In this document: piece after piece, positions 34,086-45,572 of the stretch
Position numbering within the stretch: the first letter of the stretch is position 1
How the letters are laid out: the number at the start of each line of letters is the position of its first letter
Source of the DNA: Camellia lanceoleosa
Taxonomy: Eukaryota; Streptophyta; Magnoliopsida; Ericales; Theaceae
NCBI GenBank assembly: GCA_025200525.1
Contig: CM045770.1
Span: 125,589,429 to 125,653,428 of the forward strand
Direction: 5' to 3'
Length of the DNA stretch: 64,000 nucleotides
Notes under the pieces: generated by a model
What the model was told of the DNA's origin: nothing
The model's input: only the letters and a program-made list of their open reading frames with translations
Database searches by the model: none
Program-made: the position numbers and the translations under genes

Positions 34086-34800
34086 GGACTCGTCGATTTA
34101 AATACGCAGCAGCGTGTTTTAAAACAGTTTTTCAGCCCCTTTCAGTTTATAAAACCCTAGATTACGAGTTCTCTCTCTCCCAACGCATCTTCTCTCTTAG
34201 GATTGATCTATCTAGAGTGTGTTTCCACCCTAGTTTCTTCATTAAAAGGTGGAGTGAGTCGAGGGCTTCCATTTAATCTGAACGGTTGTTGATTTGGAGC
34301 ACTTTGGAGTTTGGGCTATCATATCCGTCTTCTTCTTTTTGGGTTTTTGCTTCGAGGTAGGGATTTCCTACTCCATTTATATGCTTTAATCCTAAGTGTT
34401 GGTATTTTGGTATGTGGGGGTAGTTTGGTAATTTTGGGAGAAACCTTAGGGTTTTGGCTTAGATTAATTTGTATAATTAATTTATGGGAAAAATGTGGAA
34501 TTGGGTTTAATTCACGAAGTTGGGGAAATTATGAGATTAATGATATAGTGGGGTAGTTAAATACTTACCTATGAGAATGTTGATTTTATATACATTGTTG
34601 TATTTATTTCTTGTTTAGAAATAACTGTTTTGGGCTATCGGTAGAGGATAGTCGTGATTGTTGTAGACCCTGCATGTGGCTTAGGTATAACTGGAATTAA
34701 GTCACTTTAGTTGACTGTTGAATTAATACAGAACATTACTTGTATTGATTATGTGTTGTATATGGCAAATGTGTGTTTCATTGCATATGCATGTTGTTTG

Positions 34801-34892
34801 GAGAAGATAGGGGATGAACTCCACGGTTTAGGGGAAGATAGGGGATGGACCTCTAAACCGGATTTGTTGGGAGGAGATAGGGGATGGACTCC
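34801..34892 (+). repeat. triple GATAGGGGATGGACTCC repeat in the Tekay 5' LTR
   Basis: Three imperfect units of GAAGATAGGGGATGGACTCC spaced 20-40 bp. The same block occurs once in LTR G (11649) and, reversed, in LTR B (21840), so it is an LTR-family motif. The short ORF spanning it (34711-34950, repeated in the 3' LTR at 42031-42270) is not considered a gene. Confidence 0.75.
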
Positions 34893-35592
34893 AGTAGCAT
34901 CACTCATTTGTGTGCTTATTGATAATAGCAATATTGCTATTTGTTGTTGATGTGATACATCATTATAATGTGTATCAGTTGGAAGTATGGAAGTGTTGTG
35001 GTTTGAGCTTTAGTCTCATTTGTTTTTGTGACATCTGGATCGCTATTATAGTTGGTCAGGTTCTGAGCCATAAGCCATAATGACATAATTAGAAAGTTGA
35101 ATGAGTATTGGAAAGTGAAAGGTGTCATAGACAATTTGTCATAGACAATGTAGACATTCGTGTCATGAAATTGAAATTGATTATCTTGTGTTAACCATGT
35201 ATTGAATGCTAATGCTTTAGTTAATTCATATGCTTGGTTTAGTATTTCTCTCGGGCCGTGGGCTCACCCTATATAGAACTTCATTTTCGTGTTCGTGGTT
35301 CACTACCTCCAAGGACTTAGCTTGTGAGGATTTGGACTCAAGACTTGCTTTATTTTATTTGTTTTATTTGAACAACTTGTAAACTTTCAAGCCTAGGGCT
35401 TTATTTGTTTTTGAGTTAGAACTCATGGAATTGTGTCCAAGTGTTGGCTTGGCAAGATGTAAGCCCATAGGGCATTTATTATAATGTTTTATTTTATGGT
35501 ACTCTGATGAATGGAATAAGATACTTTATTTCCTTATAATTCCGCATGTTAATATTATGTATTATGGGTTTATTTTTGAGGGTGTGACAACT

Positions 35593-35604
35593 TGGTATCA
35601 GAGC
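35593..35604 (+). other. primer-binding site of the Tekay element
   Basis: TGGTATCAGAGC, tRNA-Met type, three bases after the 5' LTR. Confidence 0.95.
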
Positions 35605-35993
35605 GTACCGGGTTCGAATACTTTGGGTACGTGGGAAGTGATTAGTATCACAATGGGTTCGTCTCGTTTGATAGAGACTTAGTGTAATGATTACATGCTT
35701 ATGTGATAACATGTTTATGTGACTATGTGGGTATGGAATGTAGTTTCTAGGATGTTGATTGGATCCTTGAGTCTCTGAAAGTCTTGTTGGAAAGGCACCT
35801 GATCAATGTTGTTTCCAACCGGAACTTTAGTGACGCCTCGGGACTGTCATTATCCAGGAATGAAATTCGTAGGTGCTTATGTGATTATGTGCTTACGTGG
35901 TGTGATTTATTGTTGTCCAATGTATTAGGACGCGAGTGTCATAGTTTTGGCATATTATTTAGAGTGCTAACGTATTTGTTTCCTTTATTAGGA

Positions 35994-37180
35994 TGTCAGG
36001 ACGAGGACGAGGTCGTGGTAGGCGTGGTAAGCGCCAGCAGAAATGCCTATACTGAGGAAATTCCTAGCGATTCAGAGGGTGTTGGCTGTGCCAATGTGGC
36101 CGAGCCAAGAGGCCGAAAGCTATGGGCGCTGGCCGAAGAGATAGCAGGAGCTTTAGGAGTCAAGGGCATTCTTAGGGCTCGTAATCGTGCTCGGTTGTTG
36201 TGGCAGATATAGGACCTTCTTTTCTGAAGAGAGAGTTCTTCCGGTCTCACCCGGACGAGTTTTTAGGTGATCCTAGCGAGCCGCTTAAGGCAGACGAATG
36301 GCTCGAACAGACAACGAAAACGTTTGAGATGCTAGGCATCGAAGACGAGGCACTGAAGGTGACCTTGGCATCTTTTCAGCTGAAAGGGGATGCGGGTCAA
36401 TGGTGGAAGTTCACCAAGGGTCGTATTGGAGGTACTTGGGAGGCATTTGTTGATGCCAGAGTACTGCCTCCACTGCTCAGAGAAGTTGAAGATCGATTAC
36501 GCCATCTTGAGCGTAAGCAGTTTTGTCAGTGGCCGAGTTTGAGGCTGCATTCACTAGTTTGTCCAGGTTTGCACCTGAGTTGGTGGCGACTGAGGAACGC
36601 CGTTGCATTGAGTTTGAGAAGAAGTTGAGGCGTGGCCTCATGCTGAGAGTTGTCGGATCTATGATTAGGGATTTTGGGCGATTGGTTGATGCAGCAGCCC
36701 ATACCGAGATTATGATGCAGGAAGAGGGGGAAAGGCAGAAAGGCTCCAAGAGGAGTCAGGATGGCCAGAGTGAGGGCAGAAGACAGAGGGGTTTCACTCC
36801 TCGAAACCTCAGAGTAGTTTTCTAGATCTACTTTTCCAAAGCCCGAGTGCTAGTTCTGGGAAGCGATCGAGGAGACATTACTGTTTCAAGTGTGGTCACT
36901 TTGGGTCACAAGTCTCGGCTTGTCCTCGAGGGGAGGAGTTCAGAGAGCAAAGATCTTCTTGGCTCGATCTCGAGCCGAGTCGGGTAGAGGTCACCGCTTT
37001 CTTGTTTTCAAGGCGTCACCGGGCACATGAAGCGGTTTTGCCCACAGCTTGGGTGGCACGCCCTGCATCCGGTTCGAGGCAGACTCAGAGTCAGCTGCCT
37101 GCTCCGTCAGTTCAGGCCTCGAGGGCCAATCAGGGGGCTTCTTCGTCCCTCAGGCAGCAGCCTTACGCTACGAGGGTGAG
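35994..37180 (+). pseudogene. Tekay gag
   Basis: Starts at an ATG followed by GRGRGRGRRGK (about 35994), then shifts frame. The capsid region is readable at 36245-36440 (ADEWLEQTTKTFEMLG, GDAGQWWKFTKG) and, in another frame, 36523-36810 (MSVAEFEAAFTSLSRFAPEL). A CCHC knuckle (CFKCGHFGSQVSACP, about 36880) and a second, damaged one (CFQGVTGHMKRFCP) follow. At least four frameshifts and a TAG at about 36210 inactivate it. Confidence 0.88.
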
Positions 37181-37203
37181 CAGTTGATCGAGGTCGTCTG
37201 GGC

Positions 37204-39100
37204 GTGTATGCCGTATCACGAGATCTTGTACCGGCTCCGTCGGTTGTGAGAGGTACCTTCTTGTTTTGCAATTCAGTTGCTAGTGTTTTGATCGATACGG
37301 GTGCATCTCATTCGTTTGTGTCTGCTGCATTCGCATCTATTTTGGAGTTGGAGTTAGCACAGTTAGCATCTCCTATTTGTGTAGTGTCACCTCTTGGGGG
37401 TGAATTGATTTTGAAACAAGGAGTTAGGGGTTGTGATATAGAGGTCGATGACCATAGAATCCTTTTTTCTTTTGTGGTTATGCCCATGAAGGGCTTCGAT
37501 GTTATTTTGGGTATGGACTGGTTATCGTCATACCGGGCATTTATTGATTGCTACCGTCAGAGGGTCACTTGTTGTACTATTAACGGAGAACGTTTTCATT
37601 TTCTGGGGGACAGAGTTGGTAGTGTTTTGCCACCGGGGTATGATCCGCGAGGGCAGAGTGAGCTTAGTGGTCTACTTGCTAGCTTTGAGAGTAGTGAGTG
37701 TGATGAGACCCAGATTGTATTGCCGAGGGTGGTTTGTGAGTATTCGGACGTTTTTCCCGAGGATCTTGTTAGTTTGCCACCTCATCGAGAGATTGAGTTC
37801 TCTATTGATTTAGTGCCCGGCACGGCGCCGATTTCTATGGCACCTTATCGTTTTGCCCCAGCTGAGTTGGTTGAGTTGAAAGTTCAACTCCAGGAGTTAC
37901 TAGATAAGGGCTATATTCGTCCTAGTGTTTCGCCGTGGGGAGCACCGGCCCTCTTTGCTAAAAAGAAATATGGTGCTTTGAGATTGTGTATTGATTACAG
38001 GAAATTGAATCGGGTTACGGTTAAGAATAAGTACCCTATGCCTCGTATCGATGATCTGTTCGACCAGTTGAAGGGTTCCCGTTGTTTCTCTAAGATAGAC
38101 TTGAGATCGGGTTACCATCAGTTGAGAGTCAGGGAGGAGGATATTCCGAAGACGGCATTCCGTACGCGGTATGGCCACTATGAGTTTCTGGTGATGCCGT
38201 TTGGGCTCACCAATGCACCGGCAGTGTTTATGGATTTGATGAACCGGATCTTCCGGGAATTCTTAGATCGTTTTGTAGTCGTTTTCGTAGACGACATTCT
38301 TATCTATTCACCTTCGGAGGAGGAGCATGAGGAGCACTTGAGAGTGGTGCTTGAGTTACTTAGAGCCCATAAGCTTTATGCTAAGTTTGGGAAGTGTGAG
38401 TTTTGGCTGGAAGAGGTGAAGTTCTTGGGCCATGTAGTTTCTGGGGAAGGGGTGTCTGTTGATACATCCAAGACTGAGGCAGTGCAAGGTTGGGCACAGC
38501 CTAAGAGCATGTTTGAGATCCGCAGTTTTCTGGGATTAGCTGAGTATTATCGTCGGTTTGTGAAGGATTTCTCCAGGTTAGCTTCACCGTTGACTAGATT
38601 GACTCGGAAGGGAGTCAAATTTGTATGGAGTGAGACTTGTGAAAAGTCGTTTCAGGAGTTGAAGGTTAGATTGACCACCGATCCGGTCTTGATTATTCCG
38701 GAGAGAGGGTTGGGTTTTGCAGTTTACTGTGACGCCTCACGAGAGGGTCTGGGTTGTGTGTTGATGCAAGAGGGGAAAGTGGTTGCCTATGGCTCACGTC
38801 AGTTGAAAATTCATGAGAAAAATTACCCTACGCACGACTTAGAGTTAGCAGCTGTAATATTTGCCTTGAAGATTTGGAGGCATTATCTGTATGGTGAGAA
38901 ATTTGAGGTATTCTCCGATCATAAGAGTCTGAAATATCTGTTCACGTAAAGACTTGAACTTGAGGCGAGGAGGTGGATGGAGTTCATTGAGGATTATGAC
39001 TTTGAGTTGCACTATCATCCGGAAAGGCCAATGTTGTGGCCGATGCCCTTAGCAGAAATCTGGTGGCGAGCTAGTATAGCCATCCGAGAGTGGGAGATGT
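37204..39100 (+). pseudogene. Tekay protease, reverse transcriptase and RNase H
   Basis: 581 open codons to 38949. Protease [12 protein letters not shown] (about 37290). Reverse transcriptase with [33 protein letters not shown] and catalytic [11 protein letters not shown] (about 38280-38310). RNase H with [13 protein letters not shown] and [19 protein letters not shown]-to-TAA change (38947-38949) ends the frame after [12 protein letters not shown] further 1-nt loss near 39025 shifts the tether. All catalytic acids are kept. Confidence 0.95.
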
Positions 39101-40350
39101 TGGGTGCACTTGGGGAGTTTGATTTGCTCAGGTGAATCCGCTGAGGTCATGGCCTTGTTTTCTGTTGTTCTTGACCACGCTTGTGACTCGTGTGTTAGAG
39201 GCTTAGATGGGTGATCTTGAGGTAGAATCTCTCCGAGAGAGGGTTTCCAGTGGGAAGGTTGAAAAGGGTTTAGCGGTGTATCCCGACCTGAGTGTGAGAT
39301 ACCGAGACCGTTTGGTTGTGCCGGAGTCTTGCCGAGAGGAGGTACTCAGAGTTTCATCATTCGCGCTTTGGTGCATCCGGAGGCACTAAAATGTATCGAT
39401 TTGGGTCGCCAGCTTTTGGTGGCGGGTATGAAGAGAGATGTGGCGACCAGATCTAGGTGCCTTACTTGTCGCCAAGTGAAGGCGAACATCGAGGCCGGGT
39501 TTGTTGCAACCCTTGCCTATTGCCGAGTGGAAGTGGGAGCATGTCACTATGGACTTCGTTGTGGGTCTTCCGAGGACTCAGCGGGGTAGTGATGCTATTT
39601 GGGTGGTTGTAGACCGGTTGACGAAGTCAGCGCACTTCATTCCTATGCGTGTTAGAGATTCGGTAGATCATCTTGCCGACTTATATATCCGGGATATAGT
39701 GAGGTTGCACAGGGTTCCAGTGACGATCGTCTCAGATAGAGATCCTCATTTTACTGCTAGGTTGTGGCAGAGTTTGCAGAGTGCTTTAGGCACTAAGTTG
39801 ACTTTTAGCACGGCTTATCATCCTCAGACTGACGGGCAGTCCGAGCGTACTATTCAGATCCTTGAGGATATGCTTCGGGGTTGTGTTCTCGACTTTAGTG
39901 GGTCGTGGGAGAGGCACTTACCATTAGTGGAGTTTGCCTACAACAACAGCTTTCAGTCTAGTATCGGTATGGCACCGTTTGAGGCCTTGTATGGCCGACC
40001 GTGTAGATCTCCTGTTTGTTGGGCCGAGGTGGGTGATGCACCTTTGTTGGGTCCGGAGTTGGTGAGGGAAACGACGGAGAAAGTTGAGCTTATCCGTAGG
40101 GAGTTCTGACCCGTAGTCAGAAATCTTATGCTGACCGTAGGAGGAGACCTTTGGTGTTTGAGGTGGGTGATCATGTCTTTCTGAAGATATCACCCAAACG
40201 AGGTTTGATGAGGTTTGGGAAGAGCGGGAAATTGTCCCCTCGGTTTATTGGGCCTTTTGAGATCCTTGAGATGATTGGCGAGGCTGCTTATCGTTTAGCT
40301 TTGCCACCGCAGTTATCCGGAGTTCATGACGTGTTTCATGTGAGTATGCT
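39101..40350 (+). pseudogene. Tekay integrase
   Basis: Zinc finger region broken over frames (39207-39500; CLTCRQVK retained). The catalytic core is open from 39501: Asp in VTMDFVVGLP, Asp in IVSDRDPHF and Glu in DGQSERTIQ, then FAYNNSFQSSIG and the GPY/F-type C-terminus (SGKLSPRFIGPFEIL, about 40225-40270). A 1-nt change at about 40109 breaks it again. Confidence 0.93.
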
Positions 40351-40579
40351 TGAAGTATGAGCCGATCCATCACATGTGTTGGATTGACCGATTTAGTTGT
40401 TGATGAGGATGTCTCAGATGAGGAGAGACCGATGCGGTTTTGGATAGGCGGATCAAGTTTTGCGTGGCAAGACCATCCCTTTGGTGAAAGTTCTGGAAGC
40501 ATCACGAGTGGAGGAAGCCACTTGGGAACGTGAGTTGGAAGTCCGTGAGAAATATCCGGATTTGTTTATTGATTTGTAA
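40351..40579 (+). pseudogene. chromodomain at the Tekay pol C-terminus
   Basis: After the integrase GPY/F module, frame-broken codons read DQVLRGKTIPLVKVL, then VEEATWERE and REKYPDLF, the pattern of plant chromovirus chromodomains, which direct integration to heterochromatin by reading histone methylation. Several TGA/TAG codons interrupt its first half. Final TAA at 40577-40579. Confidence 0.8.
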
Positions 40580-40965
40580 TCTTGTACTTAGATTATATAA
40601 TATTGCGGAACTTGAGAATTTTATATATGTCTTAAGTTGGAAAACATTGAGAATGTTTTGATTTAATGTTAACATTTTGAAACTTGCCTCATAATGGGAG
40701 TAGAATATAACATTTATATGTTGAATGTGTTGTTTATATCATGGAATTGAATATGATATGGAAATTGTTAACATTGAAAGGGATAATCCATTGTATTGAT
40801 GCAGGCTAAAATATATGTGGATTTATACATACAGTGAGATGCCTCTTGATAAGAGATGAAGTGACCGGTATTGGGTCAAGTGTTGTTTATTGTTCTATAA
40901 TATCATTGGGAATTGAGAAAAACCTGTTTTTACAAACTTATGCTTAATTTCGGGGACGAAATTCT
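40580..40965 (+). mobile_element. 3' untranslated internal region of the Tekay element
   Basis: AT-rich, no ORF. Ends with the chromovirus-type GGGGACGAAATTC block at about 40953-40965. Confidence 0.8.
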
Positions 40966-40979
40966 TTTTAAGGGGAGGT
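40966..40979 (+). other. polypurine tract of the Tekay element
   Basis: TTTTAAGGGGAGGT immediately before the 3' LTR. Confidence 0.85.
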
Positions 40980-42915
40980 TATAGCGACCGGTCTTTTCCC
41001 ATTCGATGTTTGTCTCCGGACTTGGGCTCAGTAGATTCTACTTTTGTGTAAGGGTTGATGACTACCTTTGATTCTATCTGGACGAGTTTTAGGATGTGTT
41101 GGCGGTTTTGAACAGTTGGGTTGAGCCTTAGTCTAGATGTTGATTGCCCAGTTTATAGCCTTTCCGCTCGAGCGGACATTTCTGAGCTCGAGCGGGTTTT
41201 ACACTCTTCCAGCATCTTGGTCCCTGCAAAACTTCTGTAGGTGAGAGTTCAACGCTCGAGCGGGTCTTTTTACGCTCGAGCGGGTAGTGTATTCTCCGTG
41301 TGGGTTCTGGAATGGGAGAATCTACGCTCGAGCGGTTATCATTGCGCTCGAGCGGACCTTGTTTTTGTTCTTTACGCTCGAGCGGTGTTTTGTACGCTCG
41401 AGCGGACCTGTCCAGTTTAAATACGCAGCAGCGTGTTTTAAAACAGTTTTTCAGCCCCTTTCAGTTTATAAAACCCTAGATTACGAGTTCTCTCTCTCCC
41501 AACGCATCTTCTCTCTTAGGATTGATCTATCTAGAGTGTGTTTCCACCCTAGTTTCTTCATTAAAAGGTGGAGTGAGTCGAGGGCTTCCATTTAATCTGA
41601 ACGGTTGTTGATTTGGAGCACTTTGGAGTTTGGGCTATCATATCCGTCTTCTTCTTTTTGGGTTTTTGCTTCGAGGTAGGGATTTCCTACTCCATTTATA
41701 TGCTTTAATCCTAAGTGTTGGTATTTTGGTATGTGGGGGTAGTTTGGTAATTTTTGGGAGAAACCTTAGGGTTTTGGCTTAGATTAATTTGTATAATTAA
41801 TTTATGGGAAAAATGTGGAATTGGGTTTAATTCACGAAGTTGGGGAAATTATGAGATTAATGATATAGTGGGGTAGTTAAATACTTACCTATGAGAATGT
41901 TGATTTTATATACATTGTTGTATTTATTTCTTGTTTAGAAATAACTGTTTTGGGCTATCGGTAGAGGATAGTCGTGATTGTTGTAGACCCTGCATGTGGC
42001 TTAGGTATAACTGGAATTAAGTCACTTTAGTTGACTGTTGAATTAATACAGAACATTACTTGTATTGATTATGTGTTGTATATGGCAAATGTGTGTTTCA
42101 TTGCATATGCATGTTGTTTGGAGAAGATAGGGGATGAACTCCACGGTTTAGGGGAAGATAGGGGATGGACCTCTAAACCGGATTTGTTGGGAGGAGATAG
42201 GGGATGGACTCCAGTAGCATCACTCATTTGTGTGCTTATTGATAATAGCAATATTGCTATTTGTTGTTGATGTGATACATCATTATAATGTGTATCAGTT
42301 GGAAGTATGGAAGTGTTGTGGTTTGAGCTTTAGTCTCATTTGTTTTTGTGACATCTGGATCGCTATTATAGTTGGTCAGGTTCTGAGCCATAAGCCATAA
42401 TGACATAATTAGAAAGTTGAATGAGTATTGGAAAGTGAAAGGTGTCATAGACAATTTGTCATAGACAATGTAGACATTCGTGTCATGAAATTGGAAATTG
42501 ATTATCTTGTGTTAACCATGTATTGAATGCTAATGCTTTAGTTAATTCATATGCTTGGTTTAGTATTTCTCTACTGGACTGTGGCTCACCCTATATGGGA
42601 ACTTCATTTTCAGGTTCAGGTGGTTCACTACCTCCAAGGACTTAGCTTGTGAGGATTTGGACTCGAAGACTTGCTTTATTTTATTTGTTTTATTTGAACA
42701 ACTTGTAAACTTTCAAGCCTAGGGCTTTATTTGTTTTTGAGTTAGAACTCATGGAATTGTGTCCAAGTGTTGGCTTGGCAAGATGTAAGCCCATAGGGCA
42801 TTTATTATAATGTTTTATTTTATGGTACTCTGATGAATGGAATAAGATACTTTATTTCCTTATAATTCCGCATGTTAATATTATGTATTATGGGTTTATT
42901 TTTTAGGGCGTGACA
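40980..42915 (+). mobile_element. 3' LTR of the Tekay element
   Basis: 1936 bp, TATAGCGACC...GCGTGACA. All eight palindromes are intact. TATA-like TTTAAATA is at 41416-41423. Differs from the 5' LTR by a few percent at most, mostly in three patches. Confidence 0.95.
41167..41402 (+). repeat. four CTCGAG palindrome doublets, 20 bp apart (3' LTR)
   Basis: Cores start at 41167/41187, 41255/41275, 41327/41347 and 41377/41397, all intact and all exactly 20 bp within pairs. The last core ends 14 bp before the TATA-like box. Confidence 0.95.
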
Positions 42916-42920
42916 CCTTT

Positions 42921-44546
42921 TTATTCAAACTCAAGAATTCGTCAAGAATTTTCATAATGCCAAAAATAACATTCTTTCTTTCAACAATTCTGAATACCTC
43001 AACATGACAAATATTCTCATCTTTCTCAAAGTTTAATATTTTCAAATTTAACAATTTTCAAAAGAAACCTCAATGGTTTTCAATTTTCCCAACAACATTC
43101 TCATCAATCTCATCCCCATAAATATCTACTTTCAAATTCTCATTTGTTCAAATAAACATATATTTTTAACTCTTGTAAGCTTGTCAGAAACTCGTCCCAA
43201 AAATCTAAATCTTAACATTTAAATTTCTAGGTTTTATTAAAATTTGGGGGTTTCTCAAAAATAAAATAAAATAGAATAAAATACATTCTTCAACATCCAT
43301 GAGTCATACAAAAACCAAACACAACTAGTATTGGATTTTCAAAAAAAAAAAAAAGAAGTTTGAGAACTTCCCCCTTTTTATACATTTAATATACCATTAA
43401 TAAAACCCTAATCTTTTCAAATATCACACTATCAAAATAACACATAATAAAGCTAAAACACATACACAATATTTAGAAAATCCCTAACTCAATAGTTAGA
43501 AGAAGAAACAAGCAAAAATCCCAATTTTCGGTTGTGTTGGATTTCGATCTTCACCGGTCAAAACGTTGCTCTTGCCAAACTCTTCACTTTGATCTTAAGA
43601 TCTATGGTCTAAAACCTTACAGATTTTGGTAGATCAAAGATTTTATATGATAGAAGTAACAAAAACAAAGAAAAAAAATCAGAGAGAGAGAGAGAGAGAG
43701 TAGAGAGCGGAGAGAGAGAAGGAGTGAGTTGTTCAATTCAAAAAGAAGAATGAAAGAAGTGAAAGTGAAGTTAAAGGGGAGTGGAGGCAGCCCCTCCACG
43801 TGGGCTTGCTGCCTCCTCACATTGTATTTTTTTTTTTCAAATCAATGTACACCTGTGTATGTAAATATATATATATATATAACTAGAGGTATATTTTAGG
43901 AACATTATAATATTTTGTAACATAAGAAATAAAATGATATAATTATTTTCTTACTACAAAATATATTCTGTTTAATGGTGTACACTATAAATATTCACAA
44001 CTCTTTTATGGTAATCAAATAATAATAATAAAACAATAACAATATTATATGGTTACTAACAGGTCATGATTCAATCAATTGGGTCCAAAATAAATAGAGT
44101 TTAATTATTTAAAATAAATCTCCAATTGAGATTAAAATATAAATAAATTTTAAAAGACTTAAGGTGGTCCCCACCATTCACATAATTAAACATGAACCAA
44201 AATGGTTAAGTATGGACTAATCAAATAAGTCCCAAAAATTAAATTTATAACTCATTTAATATTCAAGACCCAAGGATAATTAAAACTCAAAAAAAAAAAT
44301 TGTTAGGCGGCCCTTACGAAGTCAAAATCAAGAGGTAATATAATTTGTTTCTACCAATTTAAATAGAATAGTTAATGACACCACAACTATAATAATAACA
44401 ACTAAACAATCAAATGATTTGGAAATTCATACCAATCCAACTCCAATCAATACCCGAACCCACAAACATATTTTTTTAAAAAATTACTACACAAATATTG
44501 AAAAAAATAATAAATAAATAAATTCAATTTGATTCAACTCGTTACA
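42921..44546 (-). mobile_element. 5' LTR of element A, U3/R part
   Basis: Continues the 5' LTR after the Tekay insertion and aligns with 19307-20926. GA tract at 43681-43723, leader block at about 43560, AT-rich U3 ending GTTACA at 44546. Confidence 0.9.
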
Positions 44547-44551
44547 TGATA

Positions 44552-45572
44552 CAACTGTAAAACATTTTCCATCATTTATTCACATTACAATTTATCAAGC
44601 ATGAACTTCACAATATCTCAACTTTTTCCCAAAATCTCCAAATTCTAGAGTCTTCACCAAAACTAGGTTTTTGTTCCATTTTTGAAAAGATTTTTTCAAA
44701 ACAACACCCACACTTTAGAACATAGATTATACTTTCAAAAGCTTTGGGAAAAGTAGATAAAATCCACTCTTAATATCATTTAGGGTCTATCAACCCAAAA
44801 CCATGGCCCAAATATGCAAGAAATACTCCAAATAAGTGTAGACTTACAAAAACATATATATATATATATATAACTCTAAAAATGTCCTTACCTCAAGCTT
44901 GGGAGAGGAAGGAGATGAAAACTCTAAAGCTCAACGTTGATGAAAACTCGATTCAATCGGTATAAACGTAGCCCTCGTCGCCCTCTTCAAATTGGTGTAA
45001 AAAGCCCTCTCAAATTCTTGAAGATTTTTGCTAAATCTTAGAGAGAAGTTTGTATTTGGGTGTGTTTGTAGAGAGAATGAAGAGAAAAAGATGACTATAG
45101 AGAGAGAGAGAGAGAGAAGTAAAAAAAGTACCTCAAACACGTTTTTGGCATCAGTTTTGAGGGAAAGAGCTCAAAATTTGAGATAGATGTGCCGAAATCC
45201 ACACGAGCGAATTCTGATGCTCCACGGGCGATTTGCTCTAGAGAAAACCCAGAATTTTTTTCACAAAATCTGCTCAAGTGGAATCCAAAATCTGCATGAA
45301 CAGTTTCAACCCAGAAAACCGCTGTGTGATTCTGCTCGAGCGGTTGCCAAATTTGCACAAACGGTTATGTCCAGAAAACTCAGAAATTGATTTCGTATTC
45401 CAAAACAAGTTCCAATGCCCAAAACTCAAAATTTTAACCCGAAAATGTTAAGAGGGGTTAAGTAAGAGCAAAAAAGAATTTCAACGACTCAATATGATAA
45501 TCAAAATGCCAAAAGTAAAACAGACTAACTTACTATGCAATACCGGGCAAGTCCAAGACCCGGGACATCACA
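44552..45572 (-). mobile_element. U3/leader part of solo LTR H
   Basis: The 5' terminal piece of H (TGTGATGTCCCGGG on the minus strand). (TA)n at 44852-44871, GA tract 45100-45118, decayed palindromes at 45202-45360 (best core CTCGAG at 45335). Confidence 0.75.

Larger units (their letters stand above)
33659..35589 (+). mobile_element. 5' LTR of the Tekay element
   Basis: 1931 bp, TATAGCGACC...GTGTGACA, so the 5' dinucleotide is TA, not TG. Order: palindrome array, TATA-like TTTAAATA (34097-34104), leader with AAAACCCTAGATTACGAG and CTCTCTCTCCC, a triple GATAGGGGATG repeat, U5 with CCTCCAAGGAC. Against the 3' LTR it shows clustered small differences near 33670-33800, 34078-34096 and 35243-35290. 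Confidence 0.95.
33659..42915 (+). mobile_element. Tekay/Del-type chromovirus (Ty3/Gypsy), full-length but mutated
   Basis: Flanked by CCTTT at 33654-33658 and 42916-42920. LTRs are 33659-35589 and 40980-42915, primer site 35593-35604, polypurine tract 40966-40979. Order gag, protease, reverse transcriptase, RNase H, integrase, chromodomain is that of chromoviruses; the 1.9 kb LTRs and pol motifs suggest the Tekay clade. Many single-base indels and several nonsense codons inactivate every ORF. It inserted into the 5' LTR of element A. Confidence 0.95.
18070..44546 (-). mobile_element. element A: large non-autonomous Gypsy-type retrotransposon (LARD-like) with nested insertions
   Basis: Flanked by TGATA at 18065-18069 and 44547-44551. 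It has two ~2.85 kb LTRs, TGTAACG...GTTACA as read on the plus strand. The 3' LTR is 18070-20926; the 5' LTR is 32435-33658 plus 42921-44546. A tRNA-Met-type primer site (32420-32431) and a polypurine tract (20929-20943) are in place. Without nested elements the internal region is only about 4 kb, and I see no gag or pol in it. LTR copies differ by several percent by eye, so A is older than the Tekay and Copia elements inside it. Confidence 0.88.
13508..45572 (-). mobile_element. solo LTR H, spread over 32 kb by nested insertions
   Basis: Flanked by AATTC at 13503-13507 and 45573-45577. On the minus strand it runs TGTGATGTCC...GGGGCGTTACA. Its own sequence is 13508-13885, 16382-16967, 17786-18069 and 44552-45572, about 2.3 kb in all. 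It was opened by solo LTR I, solo LTR J and element A. The pieces align in order with the LTRs of element A (leader near 44880-44990, U5 near 13830-13880 and 16465-16830), so H is an older member of a related group. A degraded CTCGAG-type pair is at 45335. Confidence 0.85.

Noticed and set aside
34711..34950. 79-codon ORF repeated identically in both Tekay LTRs (also 42031-42270)
   Set aside because: It lies in the LTR leader over a triple non-coding repeat and is identical only because the LTRs are copies; no domain.
24946..35604. tRNA gene fragments (TGGTATCAGAGC)
   Set aside because: These are primer-binding sites complementary to tRNA-Met next to LTR ends (24946, 32420 and 35593), with no cloverleaf around them.
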